From Hydractinia symbiolongicarpus (Eukaryota; Cnidaria; Hydrozoa; Anthoathecata; Hydractiniidae): 64,000 nucleotides of DNA. The stretch spans positions 10,912,001 to 10,976,000 of the forward strand of contig NC_079882.1 in the NCBI RefSeq assembly GCF_029227915.1, given 5' to 3'. The position numbers were made by a program, and so were the translations under genes. The notes beneath the pieces are model-generated. The model was given only the letters and a program-made list of their open reading frames with translations, did not search any database and was not told where the DNA came from. Shown piece after piece: positions 63,887 to 64,000 of this stretch. Position 1 is the stretch's first letter; every line of letters starts with the position of its first letter.

Positions 63887-64000
63887 GTATGTAAAAGTTT
63901 ACCTGACTTTCTTCTTTCGAAATAGCTTATTTATTCCAAAATAGCTTCACTTATTCAAAAGTAAGTTCTGGCTTTGTTTTTTGATATTCGTATTTAGACA

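Overview
The window is nuclear DNA from an early-branching animal. It is AT-rich, has GT-AG introns, contains metazoan-specific genes (OCIAD, LONRF, ST7, an ASZ1-like gene), and is dense with terminal-inverted-repeat elements, SINEs and MITE-like repeats. A hydrozoan or other medusozoan cnidarian fits best. That placement is inferred from overall texture, not proven.

Layout, left to right. (1) A possible minus-strand first exon at the left edge faces an OCIA-domain gene (482-6965, +). The OCIAD first intron holds a decayed non-LTR reverse transcriptase and a MITE. (2) An accessory stretch (6966-9300) has an in-frame 171-bp tandem duplication on the minus strand and a possible membrane-anchor exon. 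(3) At 9371-10168 lies an intronless, signal-peptide-bearing gene for a bacterial-type AmiD N-acetylmuramoyl-L-alanine amidase, the clearest horizontal-transfer candidate. (4) LONRF (14200-19091, +; three coding exons). (5) A five-exon orphan secreted helical protein (21289-23192, +). (6) An acyl-protein thioesterase, LYPLA family (24760-30030, -; ten exons). (7) A spliced, frame-intact KRBA2-like integrase gene (about 32561-34336, -), followed by a minisatellite.

(8) ST7 occupies 37531-53676 on the minus strand. I reconstructed 18 exons, and all exon phases agree (554 aa). Its introns host a Penelope-like or hammerhead-like motif, a hAT relic with a BED finger, nested tRNA-derived SINEs, and a 5.06-kb THAP/Kolobok-type DNA transposon in intron 1 with TTAA target duplications. 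The transposon carries a broken THAP transposase and, tail to tail with it, a separate gene for a P2X7-type C-terminal 'ballast' domain. (9) Head to head with ST7, an ASZ1/GASZ-like ankyrin gene starts at 56892 (+) and runs off the right edge. ASZ1 and ST7 are also near neighbours in the human CFTR region, so this looks like ancient conserved linkage.

Gene models were assembled by eye from splice signals, reading phase and remembered family similarity. No database search was run.
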